Assembly: GCF_900538805.1 (NCBI RefSeq)
Contig: NZ_UPZP01000001.1
Location: 8,662 to 72,661, forward strand
Direction of reading: 5' to 3'
DNA length: 64,000 nt
Source of the DNA: an uncultured Dialister sp.
GTDB taxonomy: Bacteria > Bacillota > Negativicutes > Veillonellales > Dialisteraceae
Within the stretch, counting starts at the first letter, position 1, and each line of letters begins with the position of its first letter. The translations under genes were made by a program, and so were the position numbers. The notes under the pieces are model-generated. The model was not told where the DNA came from and searched no databases. It was given only the letters and a program-made list of their open reading frames with translations. Shown here piece by piece: positions 63,261 through 64,000 of the stretch.

Positions 63261-63580
63261 AAGGTACAAAGGGTTCAGAGGGGAAGGTTGCCAGCCCCTG
63301 CGGGGCTGAAGGTTATGGCCGCCTGCGGCGGGTTGTGTTCGCTGGCGCTCAGGGGGCGACGGCCCTAACGGGCCGAGGATGGTGGTATCGCCGCCTTTGG
63401 CGGCGATGAGTATAAAGACAGCGTTACGGGATTCCCTTCCCGCCCTACGCGTCATTCTGAACGAAGTGAAGAATCTCGGTACAGGCAGCCCATGAGGCAA
63501 ATACTGTTAAATACCAGTCGGCGGCGGTGGTGGGCGGCCTATAAATGATGCAGGCCGCCTCTTATGATTAAACCAAACAA
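63261..63580. repeat. repeat mosaic
   Basis: GGTTCAGA words, GCCCCTGCGGGGC, GCCGCCTGCGGCGGG and GGCCCTAACGGGCC hairpins, TGTGTTCGCTGGCGCTCAGG, hairpin ATCGCCGCC-TTT-GGCGGCGAT (63387-63407), AGCGTTACGGGATTCCC, GTCATTCTGAACGAAGTGAAG module and AATACCAGTCGGCGG. No gene. Confidence 0.8.
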
Positions 63581-63589
63581 CCGCGCCTT

Positions 63590-64000
63590 TGGCATCGGTC
63601 GGGCAATTCATAGGGAGGTCCTTTTATGTGCAGGCTAAGGACCAACTTTGCCCGACTTGGAGACCCTCTGCAGGGTCTCCACAAAGGGAAACAGGCAAAC
63701 CTCGCTACGCTCGTGGAAATGCACCCCTTCTGCCTACGGCACCTCCCCCGGAGGGGGAGGTCTGCTCTACGCTTCCTTGTAGAGTTATGTGGCACAAAGC
63801 TCAGCACCCATAGTGCCCCCGCTTGCGGGGGAAAGGTGGTGGCGCCAGCCACCAAAGGGGGCCGCCGCCGAAAGGCGACATTTATACTGGCGCCGCAAGG
63901 CGCCCACCTCCCCAATCGGTCATCCGACTAAAAGGAAGGCCTCTTATTGGGCAGGCTAGAGGCCAACTTCGGCTGACTTGCGTATCCCATGCGGGATACG
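63590..64000. repeat. tandem structured elements at the right edge
   Basis: Two copies of a two-hairpin unit. Copy A: GGTCCTT/AAGGACC (63617-63623, 63637-63643), then CAACTT...GACTTG, then GGAGACCC/GGGTCTCC (63659-63666, 63673-63680). Copy B: GGCCTCT/AGAGGCC (63938-63944, 63958-63964), the same link, then CGTATCCC/GGGATACG (63981-63988, 63993-64000). Loop GCAGGCT is kept. Between them: CCCCCGCTTGCGGGGG and GGTGGTGGCGCCAGCCACC hairpins also found near 15430-15550. Open frames across it look like repeat translations. Confidence 0.75.

Noticed and set aside
63568..63931. Overlapping frames of 100-115 codons at the right edge
   Set aside because: Arg/Pro/Gly-rich translations of hairpin repeats in several frames at once; no start signals.

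Overview
The window reads as chromosome of a Gram-negative-type (diderm) Firmicute of the class Negativicutes that lives on succinate. The evidence is an OmpH/Skp-type periplasmic chaperone, an O-antigen-ligase-like protein and an SLH-domain protein next to Firmicutes-style gene content, plus a full Na+-linked succinate-to-propionate pathway. Genera such as Dialister, Phascolarctobacterium or Succiniclasticum fit; I cannot choose between them from sequence alone. Genes are packed in short operons with strong Shine-Dalgarno sites and many ATGA/GTGA overlaps. No rRNA, tRNA, CRISPR array, prophage or transposase was recognised.

Layout. 0-6 kb: cobalamin-dependent ribonucleotide reductase (nrdJ) behind a promoter with two NrdR-like boxes, then gyrA. 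6-16 kb: a metallophosphoesterase, an HD / Nudix / MutY operon for oxidised-nucleotide defence, an OmpH-like chaperone, and a four-gene overlapping operon (PAP2 phosphatase, WYL regulator, DUF2953, GerW/YtfJ). 16-23 kb: PhzF and MocR genes sharing overlapping divergent promoters, sucCD, TerC. 23-39 kb, the metabolic core: (i) heterodimeric methylmalonyl-CoA mutase plus a MeaB chaperone behind a cobalamin riboswitch; (ii) a divergent orphan degenerate B12-binding domain; (iii) succinate/propionyl CoA-transferase, split methylmalonyl-CoA mutase, second MeaB, epimerase and methylmalonyl-CoA decarboxylase subunits A, D and C. 39-47 kb: O-antigen ligase-like protein, small membrane proteins, an alanine/Na+ symporter, an aminotransferase, an SLC13-type permease. 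46.5-54 kb: SLH protein and the classic tig-clpP-clpX-lon-engB proteostasis cluster. 54-58.6 kb: LysR with split chromate transporter, and an amino-acid ABC transporter. 58.8-63.2 kb: GalT-like protein, phosphoesterase, SDR, PgeF and a pseudouridine synthase.

How it works together. Succinate is activated with CoA taken from propionyl-CoA (CoA-transferase) or by sucCD, isomerised by one of two cobalamin-dependent mutases, epimerised, and decarboxylated by a biotin-dependent decarboxylase. That complex should pump Na+, which could drive the Na+-coupled symporters nearby. The membrane-pump subunit mmdB is not in this window. Ribonucleotide reduction also depends on cobalamin, so B12 supply is a central constraint, matching the riboswitch.

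The spaces between operons are unusual. They carry mosaics of dispersed repeats: period-7, -8 and -9 microsatellites, a 113-bp tandem array, small GC-rich hairpins whose arms co-vary between copies, and at least two larger families of putatively structured elements with compensatory changes. Together with a structured leader before the split mutase, these are the least-explained parts of the window.
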